Assembly (NCBI RefSeq): GCF_017745095.1
Contig: NZ_JAGHZZ010000007.1
Coordinates: 62,001-126,000 of the forward strand
Origin: Sporocytophaga sp.
Lineage (GTDB): Bacteria > Bacteroidota > Bacteroidia > Cytophagales > Cytophagaceae
Direction: 5' to 3'
Length of the DNA: 64,000 bases
Positions 36,387 to 45,786 of the stretch are shown piece by piece. Below the pieces are notes generated by a model. That model had not been told where the DNA came from. It did no database searches and worked only from the letters and a program-made list of their open reading frames with translations. The position numbers were made by a program, and so were the translations under genes. Positions within the stretch are counted from its first letter, which is position 1. Each line of letters opens with the position of its first letter.

Positions 36387-37607
36387 TCAAAACCGAGCAG
36401 CTAGAATCAATTTCATATCCTTATGCTTCATATTAAATTTCTTAGCTATATAAGGATTGGTAAGACTTCCTTTATAAGAATATACTCCTTTCATGAACCA
36501 TTCTTTGGAATAAATTAATTCCTCTGTCCCTCCTTTTTTGGCTATCTGTAAAATAATTGGAGTGAATATGTTACTTAGTGCAGTTGTAGCTGTTCTTGCA
36601 ACCCTTGATGCAATATTGGGAACACAATAGTGAATCACATCATATTTTCTGAAGATCGGGTTTTTGTGACTTGTAACCCTACTTGTTTCAAAACAACCAC
36701 CCTGATCAATACTCACATCGATAATCACTGAATTAGGCATCATTTCAGCGACCATATCTTCAGTTACTACGCATGGACTTCCCTCGTCAGATCTTAAAGA
36801 ACCTATAACTACGTCTGCTTCTCTTAATTCTTTTCTTAAAGTAATAGTATCAATTGTAGAAGTATAAATCTGAAGTCCCAGATCATGCTTTAATCTTCTG
36901 AGCTTATAAACCTGGTTGTCAAATATCTTGACTTCACATCCCAATCCGGCAGCAGCGCGGACAGCATATTCCGCTACTGTTCCAGCTCCAAGAATCACAA
37001 CTTTTGTAGGTGGTACCCCTGTAATTCCTCCTAATATAACACCCTTTCCATTTTTGCTATTGAGATATTCAGCTGCAATTAGCATAACAGTACTGCCTGC
37101 TATTTCACTCATTGCTCTTACCACTGGCATTCCTCCTACCTTATCTTCAATAAATTCAAAGCCAAGCGCAATCAACTTTTGCTTATTGATAGCCTGAACT
37201 AGTTCTGGTGTAAGTGTTGAAATCTGAAGTGCTGAAAACAATGTACTTCCTGGCTTCATCATGCTTATTTCCTGAATGGTTGGCGGTTCAATCTTTAGAA
37301 CAATATTAGACTGAAATACTTCCTGGGAGGAATAAGCTATTTTAGCGCCAGCATCACTGTATTCTTTATCTGAATACTTTGCAGATACGCCGGCACCGGT
37401 TTCTACAACCACATCGTGGCCATTATTAACCAACAATGCTACTGCTTCCGGAGTTAGACAGACCCTATTTTCAAGGTCCTGTATCTCCTTAGGAATACCA
37501 ATATTAAGACGGGTTGTACCTTCAGGAATTTTCAATAGTGCTTCCTGAGGATATAAGGCATGTTCTTTTGCCAGAGCTTCAATACCCGATTTTAAGCTGC
37601 TTTTCAT
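36387..37607 (-). CDS. ald: Alanine dehydrogenase
   Basis: 406 residues, with an N-terminal extension of about 30 residues before the core opens at LNIGIPKEIQDLENRVCLTP. The NAD-binding domain has the glycine motif VVILGAGTVAEYA, then IFDNQVYKLRRL. VIIDVSIDQGGCFETS is the conserved C-lobe segment. It interconverts alanine and pyruvate with NAD+ and ammonia; a transhydrogenase-like role is excluded by the ald-type segments. It overlaps tsaE by 4 nt and lies in the order porX-tsaE-ald on the minus strand. Confidence 0.9.
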   Translation of the reverse strand: MKSSLKSGIEALAKEHALYPQEALLKIPEGTTRLNIGIPKEIQDLENRVCLTPEAVALLVNNGHDVVVETGAGVSAKYSDKEYSDAGAKIAYSSQEVFQSNIVLKIEPPTIQEISMMKPGSTLFSALQISTLTPELVQAINKQKLIALGFEFIEDKVGGMPVVRAMSEIAGSTVMLIAAEYLNSKNGKGVILGGITGVPPTKVVILGAGTVAEYAVRAAAGLGCEVKIFDNQVYKLRRLKHDLGLQIYTSTIDTITLRKELREADVVIGSLRSDEGSPCVVTEDMVAEMMPNSVIIDVSIDQGGCFETSRVTSHKNPIFRKYDVIHYCVPNIASRVARTATTALSNIFTPIILQIAKKGGTEELIYSKEWFMKGVYSYKGSLTNPYIAKKFNMKHKDMKLILAARF

Positions 37608-38047
37608 GTTTTAGAAAGATGAAAAATTCTTTGTTGATTATTATCTACTTTTAGAGAAATTCTTAAATGATGAGGAGGAATTAGAGATTCTATTTTTGAA
37701 GGCCACTCAATAAGACATATATTTCCTGAAGAAAAATACTCTTCACTCCCTATATCAAGAGCCTCAGTCTCGCTTTTTAGTCTGTAAAAATCAAAATGGT
37801 AAATGCTATTGCTGTTATTTCCAAGATATTCATTTACCAAAGCAAACGTAGGACTGCTGACATTTTCAGAAACACCCAGTCCTTTGCATATTTCCTTGAT
37901 CAAAGTTGTCTTTCCTGCTCCAATCTCACCCTCAAACAGCCATACCTTTTCCGATCCGGCAAATTTTATTATTTCCCCTGCTACCTGTTTGAGTTCGGAC
38001 AGGTCCTTGCTCAGTAAAATTTTAAAAGGTTGTGTACTTTCTCCCAT
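37604..38047 (-). CDS. tsaE: tRNA threonylcarbamoyladenosine biosynthesis ATPase TsaE
   Basis: 147 residues. The Walker A loop is GEIGAGKTT (40-48), followed by SSPTFALVNEY and a HFDFYRL motif; the ending CLIEWPSKIESLIP is characteristic. With TsaB, TsaC and TsaD it makes the t6A base next to the anticodon of ANN-decoding tRNAs. Its stop overlaps the ald start by 4 nt. The porX gene is upstream on the same strand, about 84 nt away. Confidence 0.93.
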   Translation of the reverse strand: MGESTQPFKILLSKDLSELKQVAGEIIKFAGSEKVWLFEGEIGAGKTTLIKEICKGLGVSENVSSPTFALVNEYLGNNSNSIYHFDFYRLKSETEALDIGSEEYFSSGNICLIEWPSKIESLIPPHHLRISLKVDNNQQRIFHLSKT

Positions 38048-38130
38048 GAATTGATTGAAAGAAGAATGGTCTGGTTGTAAATTTACAAAAATTTATCAAC
38101 CAGTCAATCCATTTAATCTCCCAATAAACC

Positions 38131-39684
38131 TTACTTTGGAGACAAGGTTATAAAAGGTATAATCATTTCTTCCAAAGAAACGCCACCATGCTGGAAAGTA
38201 TCTTTGTAAAAATTGACGTAGTAGTTATAGTTATTTGGATAAGCAAAGAAGTAATCTTCAATAGTAAAAACGTAAGCTGTAGAAACATTTCTTTTGGGCA
38301 GAAACATACGCTCAGGCTTTCTACAGACATATACATCCTTTTCATCAAAGCCAAGGTTTTTACCTTGCTTATATCTCAGGTTAGTATTTGTGCTTTTATC
38401 TCCGATTATTTTAAATGGCTTTTTCACTCTTATAGTGCCATGATCTGTTGTAATGATCACTCTGCCTTTTTTCTCTGCAATTTTTTTTAATGCTTCAAGT
38501 AACGGAGAATGCTGAAACCAGGAATTAGTTAAAGATCTATATGCTGATTCATCAGGTGCGAGCTCTCTCACCATTGCCATATCCGTTCGGGCATGGGATA
38601 GCATATCGACAAAATTGTAGACGATCACATTTAACTTATTATTCATAAGGTTAGTGATATTATCCAGCAAAGATTTGCCGTGAGAAATATTGATAATTTT
38701 ATTGTAAGAACTCTTAATATCTAGTTTATTCCTGACTAACTGAGCCTTTAGAAGTTCTTCTTCGAAATTATTCTTCCCTTCCTCCTCTTCATCACTTACC
38801 CAATACTGAGGAAATTTTTTCTCAATTTCGGAAGGGAGTAATCCTGAAAAAATTGCATTTCTTGCATAAGCAGTAGTAGTAGGCAATATAGAATAATAGT
38901 TAATCTCCTCATCTACATTAAAATATGCATTAATGGTTGATTCCAGAACTTTCCACTGATCATATCTAAGATTATCAATAAGAATAAAAAATAAAGGCTG
39001 ATCTTTTTCTAAAAGTGGAAATACTTTCTTTTTCATAATCTGATGAGAAAGAACAGGTTTTGAAGAATCAGCATCATTTAACCAAGACTCATAATTATCA
39101 ATAATGAAATCAGCAAAGTTCTTATTGGCTTCACTTTTCTGCATATCGATAATATCCTTCATACTTTTGTTTTCGGTATTATCAATTTCCAATTCCCAAT
39201 AAACCAGTTTTTTGTATATCTCAGCCCACTCCTCATGTCCGATGCGGTCATTATAAGCCATGCTGAGATTTCTGAAATCCTGCTGATAACTGATATTTGT
39301 TTTTTCAGTAACAAGTCTTTTATTATCTAATATCTTTTTGATACTCAATAATATCTGATTCGGATTTAATGGTTTAATGAGATAGTCAGCGATTTTGCTC
39401 CCGATGGCTTCTTCCATGATATGCTCTTCTTCACTCTTGGTGATCATGATTACCGGAAGATTCGGTTTTATAGCTTTGATTTGACTTAGTGTTTCCAAGC
39501 CGGTCATTCCAGGCATATTTTCATCAAGAAATACGATGTCATATTTCTCTTCATTACATTTCTCTAACGCATCTGCCCCGCTAGGTACAGGAGTTACATC
39601 ATAGCCTTTATTATTAAGAAAAATTATGTGGGGTTTAAGTAGATCTATTTCATCATCCGCCCATAAAATATTATATCTTTGCAT
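38131..39684 (-). CDS. porX: PorX, receiver-PglZ regulator of type IX secretion
   Basis: About 517 residues from Met at 39684, where the receiver domain begins (YNILWADDE); a Met seven residues earlier (39705) is possible. The receiver has the acceptor D54 in IVFLDENMPG and Lys in YLIKPLNPN. The C-terminal PglZ domain (alkaline-phosphatase superfamily) has LIDNLRYDQW, MDMLSHAR-like metal ligands and ITTDHGTIRVKKP. In Porphyromonas PorX is phosphorylated by PorY and controls T9SS genes with SigP. Its presence fits the two T9SS cargo genes at 45.8 and 59.0 kb. Confidence 0.92.
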   Translation of the reverse strand: MQRYNILWADDEIDLLKPHIIFLNNKGYDVTPVPSGADALEKCNEEKYDIVFLDENMPGMTGLETLSQIKAIKPNLPVIMITKSEEEHIMEEAIGSKIADYLIKPLNPNQILLSIKKILDNKRLVTEKTNISYQQDFRNLSMAYNDRIGHEEWAEIYKKLVYWELEIDNTENKSMKDIIDMQKSEANKNFADFIIDNYESWLNDADSSKPVLSHQIMKKKVFPLLEKDQPLFFILIDNLRYDQWKVLESTINAYFNVDEEINYYSILPTTTAYARNAIFSGLLPSEIEKKFPQYWVSDEEEEGKNNFEEELLKAQLVRNKLDIKSSYNKIINISHGKSLLDNITNLMNNKLNVIVYNFVDMLSHARTDMAMVRELAPDESAYRSLTNSWFQHSPLLEALKKIAEKKGRVIITTDHGTIRVKKPFKIIGDKSTNTNLRYKQGKNLGFDEKDVYVCRKPERMFLPKRNVSTAYVFTIEDYFFAYPNNYNYYVNFYKDTFQHGGVSLEEMIIPFITLSPK

Positions 39685-39754
39685 AGAATTAAAATTCGTA
39701 AACACTAAAAGTACATTAAATCCTTATTAATAAGTTTCGTTAACTTAAAAAGTT

Positions 39755-40984
39755 TTGAATAAGAAGAAAATATTCAACGATCCGGTTTACGGATTTATTA
39801 CAATTCCCGGAAGTTTCATTTTTGATATTATTGAGCATCCCTATTTTCAGCGACTGCGAAGAATAAAACAATTAGGACTTACAGATCTTGTTTATCCCGG
39901 CGCTCTCCATACAAGGTTCCATCATGCTCTTGGAGCTATGCATTTAATGGGTATGGCCTTAAACAGGCTAAGGAGTCGTGGGCATCAGATCTCTGAAGAA
40001 GAAAAAGAAGCCGCTTTGGCTGCCATATTATTGCATGATATTGGCCACGGTCCTTTCTCACATGCCCTGGAGAAAACACTCCTTTCCCATATAGCTCACG
40101 AAAAGCTTTCCTACCTTATCATGGAAAAGTTGAATAAAGAGTTTAATGGGAAACTAGATCTTACCATAAAAATGTTTCTCAATTTATACGAAAGAAAATT
40201 CTTCCATCAACTTATTTCGAGCCAGCTCGATATGGATAGAATGGACTATCTTAAGAGAGACAGCTTTTTTACTGGAGTAATGGAGGGAACCATTGGTGCC
40301 GACAGAATTATTAAAATGTTAGATATCGTTGATGATGAGCTGGTTGTAGAAGAGAAAGGAATTTACAGCATTGAAAATTTCTTATCATCCAGAAGGTTGA
40401 TGTACTGGCAGGTTTATTTGCACAAAACTACCGTGTGTGCGGAAAAAATGCTGATTCAGATAATAAGGAGAGCTCAGCATTTATCTCTGACAGGTGAAAA
40501 TCTATTTGCATCGGAAGCATTAAACGTGTTTCTACAGCAAAAAATAACACTTGAAGATTTCACTCAAAATCATCACTACCTTCAGGCTTTTACCAGTCTC
40601 GATGATTATGACTTGTGGGGAGCGATTAAAATATGGAAAAATCATAAAGACCCAGTATTATCGTTACTATGCAATCAGCTACTGGAAAGGAAGTTATTTC
40701 GAATCGAAATTTCCAGAACTCAATTTGAAGAGGAAAAGATAGAGCAGCTAAGAAAAGAAGTAGTTAAAAATCTAGGATTACCCGAAGAACACTCGGAATA
40801 TTTTGTCGTAAACGGGGTTTTAAGAAACAGGGCATATCTACCAGTAAGTAATAAAATAAATGTTCTTACAAAAAGGGGACAAGTATTGGACGTAGCCCAG
40901 GCATATGATCTTCCCAACATAAAGGCCATAAGTAAAATAGTAAAAAAACATTATTTATGCTGGCCTAAAAATGTATCTTTGTAG
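39755..40984 (+). CDS. HD-domain phosphohydrolase (dNTPase-like)
   Basis: 409 residues from a TTG start. The N-terminal KKKIFNDPVYGFITIP and HPYFQRLRRIKQLGL segments are followed by the HD motif: FHHALGAMH, then LLHDIGHGPFSHALE with the metal-binding His-Asp pair. SSQLDMDRMDYLKRDSFFTGV is the conserved later segment. The family includes YwfO-like dNTP triphosphohydrolases; the exact substrate cannot be read. It is divergent from porX, and the lpxD promoter box overlaps its last codons. Confidence 0.9.
   Translation: MNKKKIFNDPVYGFITIPGSFIFDIIEHPYFQRLRRIKQLGLTDLVYPGALHTRFHHALGAMHLMGMALNRLRSRGHQISEEEKEAALAAILLHDIGHGPFSHALEKTLLSHIAHEKLSYLIMEKLNKEFNGKLDLTIKMFLNLYERKFFHQLISSQLDMDRMDYLKRDSFFTGVMEGTIGADRIIKMLDIVDDELVVEEKGIYSIENFLSSRRLMYWQVYLHKTTVCAEKMLIQIIRRAQHLSLTGENLFASEALNVFLQQKITLEDFTQNHHYLQAFTSLDDYDLWGAIKIWKNHKDPVLSLLCNQLLERKLFRIEISRTQFEEEKIEQLRKEVVKNLGLPEEHSEYFVVNGVLRNRAYLPVSNKINVLTKRGQVLDVAQAYDLPNIKAISKIVKKHYLCWPKNVSL
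40974..40981 (+). promoter_or_regulatory. TAnnTTTG -7 box for the lpx operon
   Basis: TATCTTTG lies within the last codons of the HD gene and 40 nt before the lpxD ATG. No TTG box was seen at the expected distance. Confidence 0.4.
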
Positions 40985-41021
40985 GATGGTTCATAGTTAA
41001 TAATTTGTTTAAATTAGTTTA

Positions 41022-42062
41022 ATGGAATTTACCACAGGACAGATTGCCCATTTAATTGGGGGTGAAGTCAAAGGAAGTGATAGCCTGAAAATCAATAAAC
41101 TGGCAAAAATTCAAGAGGGTCAGGAAGGTTGTATCTCCTTTTTATCCAATTTAAAATATGAACCTTATTTATATACCACCCAAGCTTCGGCTGTTATAGT
41201 TGACAAGAAATTCGTTCCCAAAAGCGAGGTAAAAACCACTTTAATTCTTGTTGACGATCCATATACCAGTTTTACTACGCTTCTTGAAGAATATCATAAA
41301 TTCATAAGTTTCATGAAAACTGGTGTAGAGAATCCGTCTTTTATCGGGCAAAATTCTAACACAGGAGAAAATATTTATCGCGGAGCGTTTTCATATATAG
41401 GTAATAACTGCCAAATCGGAAAAAATGTAAAAATTTATCCACAGGCCTATATTGGAGATAATGTTACAATAGGAGACAACACCATTATTTTCTCTGGAGT
41501 AAAAATTTACTCAGATTCAAAAATCGGAAGCTATTGTACATTTCACTCAGGGGCTGTTATAGGCAGTGACGGTTTTGGATTTGCACCCCAACCGGATGGT
41601 ACTTATAAAACCATCCCTCAAGTAGGAAATGTAATTATTGGAAATCATGTAGATATCGGTGCAAATACTGTAATCGATTGCGCTACAATGGGATCAACAG
41701 TAATACATGATGGTGTAAAACTTGACAATCTGATTCAGATTGCTCACAATGTAGAAATTGGAAAAAACACTGTGATCGCCGCACAATCCGGGATTTCCGG
41801 ATCTACCAAAATTGGAGAAAATTGCGTTATCGCGGGTCAAGTTGGAATCGTAGGACATATCACACTGGCAAATAAAACTAGCATCGGTGCTCAATCCGGT
41901 GTTGGCAAATCGGTAGTAACAGAAGGAACTGCAATACACGGTTCCCCTGCTTTTGAATATAAAAAATTCCTGAAATCCAGCAGTGTTTTCAGAAAACTTC
42001 CGGAATTGCAAAAAAGAATTGAAGAACTTGAGGAAAAAATTATAAATTTGCCGACTTTATAA
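41022..42062 (+). CDS. lpxD: UDP-3-O-acyl-glucosamine N-acyltransferase
   Basis: 346 residues. The N-terminal UDP-binding domain (about 1-105) is followed by a left-handed beta-helix of hexapeptide repeats ([IV]-G-x-x-[TV]-x type). The catalytic His lies in [14 protein letters not shown]. It adds the second hydroxyacyl chain in lipid A synthesis in the cytoplasm, using acyl-ACP. It leads an operon with lpxC-fabZ (7-nt gap) and lpxA. Confidence 0.96.
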   Translation: MEFTTGQIAHLIGGEVKGSDSLKINKLAKIQEGQEGCISFLSNLKYEPYLYTTQASAVIVDKKFVPKSEVKTTLILVDDPYTSFTTLLEEYHKFISFMKTGVENPSFIGQNSNTGENIYRGAFSYIGNNCQIGKNVKIYPQAYIGDNVTIGDNTIIFSGVKIYSDSKIGSYCTFHSGAVIGSDGFGFAPQPDGTYKTIPQVGNVIIGNHVDIGANTVIDCATMGSTVIHDGVKLDNLIQIAHNVEIGKNTVIAAQSGISGSTKIGENCVIAGQVGIVGHITLANKTSIGAQSGVGKSVVTEGTAIHGSPAFEYKKFLKSSSVFRKLPELQKRIEELEEKIINLPTL

Positions 42063-42069
42063 GGGTTAA

Positions 42070-43476
42070 ATGAACGTAAAACAGCATACCATCAAGAGTC
42101 CCGTATCTATTTCAGGAGTAGGATTACATACAGGAGTAAAAGTTAACATGACTTTTGTACCTGCACCACCTAATCACGGGATTGTTTTTCAAAGGGTTGA
42201 CCTTGAAAACCAACCTATTGTTGAAGCAGACGTCGACTATGTAGTTGACCTTTCAAGGGGAACCACAATTGAAAAAAATGGAGCAAGAGTAAGTACAGTA
42301 GAGCACACGCTTGCTGCACTTATGGGATTGCAGATCGACAATGTCCTCATCCAGATAGATGGTCCTGAAACTCCCATAATGGACGGAAGCTCTCAGCCAT
42401 TTGTTGAGGCACTAGAGACTGTCGGATTTCAGGAACAAAATGCATTAAGAAACTTCTTTGAAGTTCCGCATAGCATCTTCTATAAAGACAACGAGAAGAA
42501 TATAGAAATCGCAGCACTTCCACTTGACGATTATAGAGTTACTGTAATGGTAGACTATAATTCTCCGGTTTTAGGTAGTCAGCATGCTTCTCTTACAAAT
42601 ATCAACCAGTTTTCCAAAGAGATCGCCTCATGTAGAACTTTCTGTTTCCTACATGAGCTGGAAATGCTTCAGAAACAAAACCTTATTAAAGGTGGAGATC
42701 TTAACAATGCTATTGTAATTGTAGACAGAGTTGTACAGGATCATGAACTGGAACACCTTGCAAAATTATTCAATAAGCAAAAAGTAGAGGTTAAGAAAGA
42801 AGGAATTCTAAATAACCTAGAATTACGTTATAAAAATGAGCCGGCAAGACACAAACTTCTTGATGTAATTGGAGATCTTGCTTTAGTCGGAAGACCGTTA
42901 AAAGCTCAGATCCTTGCAGCTCGTCCTGGGCACGCTGCAAACGTAGCATTTGCGAAAAAAATTAAAAAAATCATGAAAGAGGCGTCTAAGAATCAGATTC
43001 CTCATTATGATCCAAATATGCCTCCGGTACTTGATGTAAATCAGATATACAAGGCACTACCTCACAGGTATCCGTTTAAACTTGTTGATAAAATATTTTA
43101 TCTTGACGAAACAACGGTAGCAGGTATCAAAAATGTAACCATCAATGAGCCTTTTTTCCAAGGGCACTTCCCGGGAAATCCTGTAATGCCAGGAGTAATG
43201 CAAATTGAAGCAATGGTTCAAACAGGAGGAATTTTAGTATTAAATACAGTACCGGATCCTGACAACTATTGGACCTACTTCCTAAGTATAGAAAGCTGCA
43301 GATTTAAAAGATTTGTAGTTCCCGGAGATCAGATAATATTCAAATGTGAGTTATTGGCTCCTATAAAAAGAGGAATTGCTAAAATGCAGGGACAGGCATT
43401 TGTTGGTAATAATCTGGTTTGTGAAGCAGTAATGTCTGCAAGTATTGTAAGGAAAGACACAGGAAAATCCCTATGA
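42070..43476 (+). CDS. lpxC/fabZ: Bifunctional LpxC deacetylase / FabZ dehydratase
   Basis: 468 residues. The LpxC half (about 1-305) has the zinc ligand H79 in [10 protein letters not shown] and the others in [13 protein letters not shown], with the late GHAANVAF His. The FabZ half starts near residue 315: [14 protein letters not shown] with the active His and [20 protein letters not shown] with the active Glu. LpxC commits sugar precursors to lipid A, and FabZ supplies 3-hydroxyacyl-ACP dehydration. The fusion is characteristic of Bacteroidetes and is a phylum marker. It overlaps lpxA by 4 nt. Confidence 0.97.
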   Translation: MNVKQHTIKSPVSISGVGLHTGVKVNMTFVPAPPNHGIVFQRVDLENQPIVEADVDYVVDLSRGTTIEKNGARVSTVEHTLAALMGLQIDNVLIQIDGPETPIMDGSSQPFVEALETVGFQEQNALRNFFEVPHSIFYKDNEKNIEIAALPLDDYRVTVMVDYNSPVLGSQHASLTNINQFSKEIASCRTFCFLHELEMLQKQNLIKGGDLNNAIVIVDRVVQDHELEHLAKLFNKQKVEVKKEGILNNLELRYKNEPARHKLLDVIGDLALVGRPLKAQILAARPGHAANVAFAKKIKKIMKEASKNQIPHYDPNMPPVLDVNQIYKALPHRYPFKLVDKIFYLDETTVAGIKNVTINEPFFQGHFPGNPVMPGVMQIEAMVQTGGILVLNTVPDPDNYWTYFLSIESCRFKRFVVPGDQIIFKCELLAPIKRGIAKMQGQAFVGNNLVCEAVMSASIVRKDTGKSL

Positions 43477-44252
43477 ATCAACCTTTAGCTTATATACATC
43501 CTCAGGCAAAAATTGCCAGAAATGTTGTAATTGAGCCTTTTTCGACAATTCATAAAAATGTTGAAATAGATGAAGGTACCTGGATCGGTCCAAATGTGAC
43601 CATCATGGAAGGTGCCCGAATCGGAAAAAACGTAAAAATTTATCCAGGAGCTGTTATCTCTGCTCCCCCTCAGGATCTTAAGTTCTCAGGTGAAGAAACA
43701 ACTGCAATCATTGGCGACAATTGTGTCATCAGAGAATGCGTAACTATCAATAGAGGTACTGTAGAAAAATACAAAACCGAAGTTGGTAAAAACTGCCTTC
43801 TTATGGCCTATGTGCACGTTGCCCATGACTGTATAATTGGAAACAATTGTATCCTCGCTAATTCGGTTCAGCTCGCAGGTCACGTAACAGTAGATGATTA
43901 TGCTATAGTTGGTGGTTCAAGCGCTGTACACCAGTTTGTCAGAATAGGTGCGCACGCTATGATCTCTGGAGGCTCGCTTGTAAGAAAGGACATTCCTCCT
44001 TATACCAAAGCAGCAAGAGAACCACTAAGCTACTGTGGTATCAACTCTATTGGTCTTAGAAGAAGAGGTTTCAGCAACGAAAAGATCAACGAAATACAAG
44101 AAATCTACAGAACAGTATATCTTAGAGGATATAACAATTCAAAAGCATTAGATCATATTGAAGTGAACTTTACTTCTTCAAAAGAGAAAGATGAGATTGT
44201 AAATTTCATTCGCAGCTCTGACAGAGGTATCATGAAAGGGTTCAGTCAGTAA
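43473..44252 (+). CDS. lpxA: UDP-N-acetylglucosamine acyltransferase
   Basis: 259 residues of hexapeptide-repeat beta-helix with a C-terminal helical domain. The catalytic His is in MAYVHVAHDCIIGNN, and INRGTVEKYKTEVG and GINSIGLRRRGFS are conserved family segments. It transfers a 3-hydroxyacyl chain from ACP to UDP-GlcNAc, the first step of lipid A synthesis. It follows lpxC-fabZ with a 4-nt overlap and precedes an ABC ATPase by 3 nt. Confidence 0.96.
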   Translation: MNQPLAYIHPQAKIARNVVIEPFSTIHKNVEIDEGTWIGPNVTIMEGARIGKNVKIYPGAVISAPPQDLKFSGEETTAIIGDNCVIRECVTINRGTVEKYKTEVGKNCLLMAYVHVAHDCIIGNNCILANSVQLAGHVTVDDYAIVGGSSAVHQFVRIGAHAMISGGSLVRKDIPPYTKAAREPLSYCGINSIGLRRRGFSNEKINEIQEIYRTVYLRGYNNSKALDHIEVNFTSSKEKDEIVNFIRSSDRGIMKGFSQ

Positions 44253-44255
44253 GAA

Positions 44256-44879
44256 ATGAATATTATCGCTGAAAATTTAGGCAAGAGATTTGACCGCAAT
44301 TGGCTTTTCAGAAATCTTAACCTGAATTTTCAGCGAAATCAATCCTATGCCATTACCGGTAGAAATGGATCTGGGAAATCTACTTTAATCCAGATACTTG
44401 CCGGACTTTCCTCTCCCAACGAAGGAAAAGTAAAATACTTTTCAAATAATACAGAAATCTCTGCTGATCACCTATATCAAAAACTCACTTTTACTGCCCC
44501 CTATCAGGATCTCATTGAAGAATTAACCTTAGAAGAAATTATTGATTTTCATCTCACATTCAAGAAATTCAAAAACAATCTTTCCAAAAAGGATTTCATT
44601 AAGATACTGGGGCTTGAAAAGGCTTCTGACAAAAAGTTGATATATTTTTCATCTGGAATGAAGCAAAGAGTAAAACTTGGCTTTGCAATGTATACCGAAT
44701 CCGAAATACTTTTCCTAGATGAGCCTACCGTAAATCTTGACGCAGCAGGAATAAACTGGTACAAAACTGAAATTCTCCAAAACATAAAGGATAGAATTGT
44801 GATTATCTGTTCTAATCAACCTTATGAATATGATTTTTGTCATGACATCATAAAGGTTGAGGATTTTCATAAATCCTGA
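44256..44879 (+). CDS. ABC transporter ATP-binding protein
   Basis: 207 residues. Walker A is GRNGSGKST, the signature is FSSGMKQRVKLG, Walker B is EILFLDEPTVNLD, and an H-loop-like region follows (CSNQPYEYD). The short length and SSGMKQR signature fit heme-exporter- or ABC-2-type ATPases. No permease with a standard ABC-2 fold is adjacent, and the next gene encodes a membrane protein of unknown family. The location after lpxA hints at an envelope role, which is an inference. Confidence 0.88.
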   Translation: MNIIAENLGKRFDRNWLFRNLNLNFQRNQSYAITGRNGSGKSTLIQILAGLSSPNEGKVKYFSNNTEISADHLYQKLTFTAPYQDLIEELTLEEIIDFHLTFKKFKNNLSKKDFIKILGLEKASDKKLIYFSSGMKQRVKLGFAMYTESEILFLDEPTVNLDAAGINWYKTEILQNIKDRIVIICSNQPYEYDFCHDIIKVEDFHKS

Positions 44880-45705
44880 AAATTTGGAACAAGACAGATA
44901 CTCAAAATTTGTAAAGAGAAATGAAGAAACCTTTTGGATGATTGCATTACTGCAATTAGCCATATTCTTCCTTGTATTATTCCTTCCGTCTTTAAACAGG
45001 GAGAATCTTAACGATTTACTTACATGGATTTGCCCTTCCTTTCTGTTCAGTTTTCTGATTGTATCCAGATTATATTACTATTCCAGAGTAAAAAATTTAC
45101 TTAATGAAAGTACGAGATTTAAAGTAAGATCCTTTTTAAGACTTAGCTTTAGGAAATGGATTATTATCCTTTGCGGAAATTTTCTTTGTCTCTTTTCTTA
45201 CCTTTTAAATCACGACCCGACATTCTTATTTCTCTTTGGAGTCGGACTTTCATCATATCTCTTTGCCAAGCCTTCAGTACTGAGAATGACGAGGGATTTC
45301 AGAATTCCTGCAACTGAAGTTCAGCCTCGTGAAAGCAGACTCGCATTTTTCATTCCATCACAAATCATTGCCTTTGCCATCTCTGCTTATTTCTTTAAGG
45401 AAATAGCATTCGCTTATCAGGCAGGAGAAGATCAGGATTTGGCATTGCTAATAGAAAACTGTGTAACAGAAAGCGGACTGGAAAGCTATTATCCTTCAGA
45501 AACAAAAAACTATTGTGAGTGCACAAGCTCTAAGATTATGGAGAGATATTCCAACGAAGAAGTACAAGAACATAATAAACTTCCTGCTGCTCAACGAAAT
45601 TATATTTACAAAGAAATTACAGACAGATGCTTTGTAGAAAACTTCAGACATGTTTTGGCTGACACATTAACTAAAAGATCTTATCGTAAATCTAAGGCTA
45701 AATAG
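44857..45705 (+). CDS. Hypothetical membrane protein
   Basis: 282 residues from a TTG that overlaps the ABC ATPase by 23 nt; a second TTG at 44884, just 4 nt after the ATPase stop, is an equally likely start. The N-terminal 140 residues hold about four hydrophobic segments (residues about 30-50, 57-77, 100-120, 123-140). Two more candidates lie near 165-185. The rest is polar and has a pair of Cys in YCECTSSK. It is not recognised as an ABC permease. It may be a partner of the ATPase by position only. Confidence 0.7.
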   Translation: MRIFINPENLEQDRYSKFVKRNEETFWMIALLQLAIFFLVLFLPSLNRENLNDLLTWICPSFLFSFLIVSRLYYYSRVKNLLNESTRFKVRSFLRLSFRKWIIILCGNFLCLFSYLLNHDPTFLFLFGVGLSSYLFAKPSVLRMTRDFRIPATEVQPRESRLAFFIPSQIIAFAISAYFFKEIAFAYQAGEDQDLALLIENCVTESGLESYYPSETKNYCECTSSKIMERYSNEEVQEHNKLPAAQRNYIYKEITDRCFVENFRHVLADTLTKRSYRKSKAK

Positions 45706-45728
45706 ATTTCATTTTATTTTTGACATAA

Positions 45729-45763
45729 AAAAGTTGGACAACCTAAGCTGCCCAACTTTATTG
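45729..45763. terminator. Probable terminator between convergent genes
   Basis: AAAGTTGG (45730-45737) pairs with CCAACTTT (45752-45759). The T run is better on the minus strand (complement of 45725-45732), so it mainly serves the gene ending at 45787. Confidence 0.6.
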
Positions 45764-45786
45764 TTCTTTGATAACAATATGTATTA

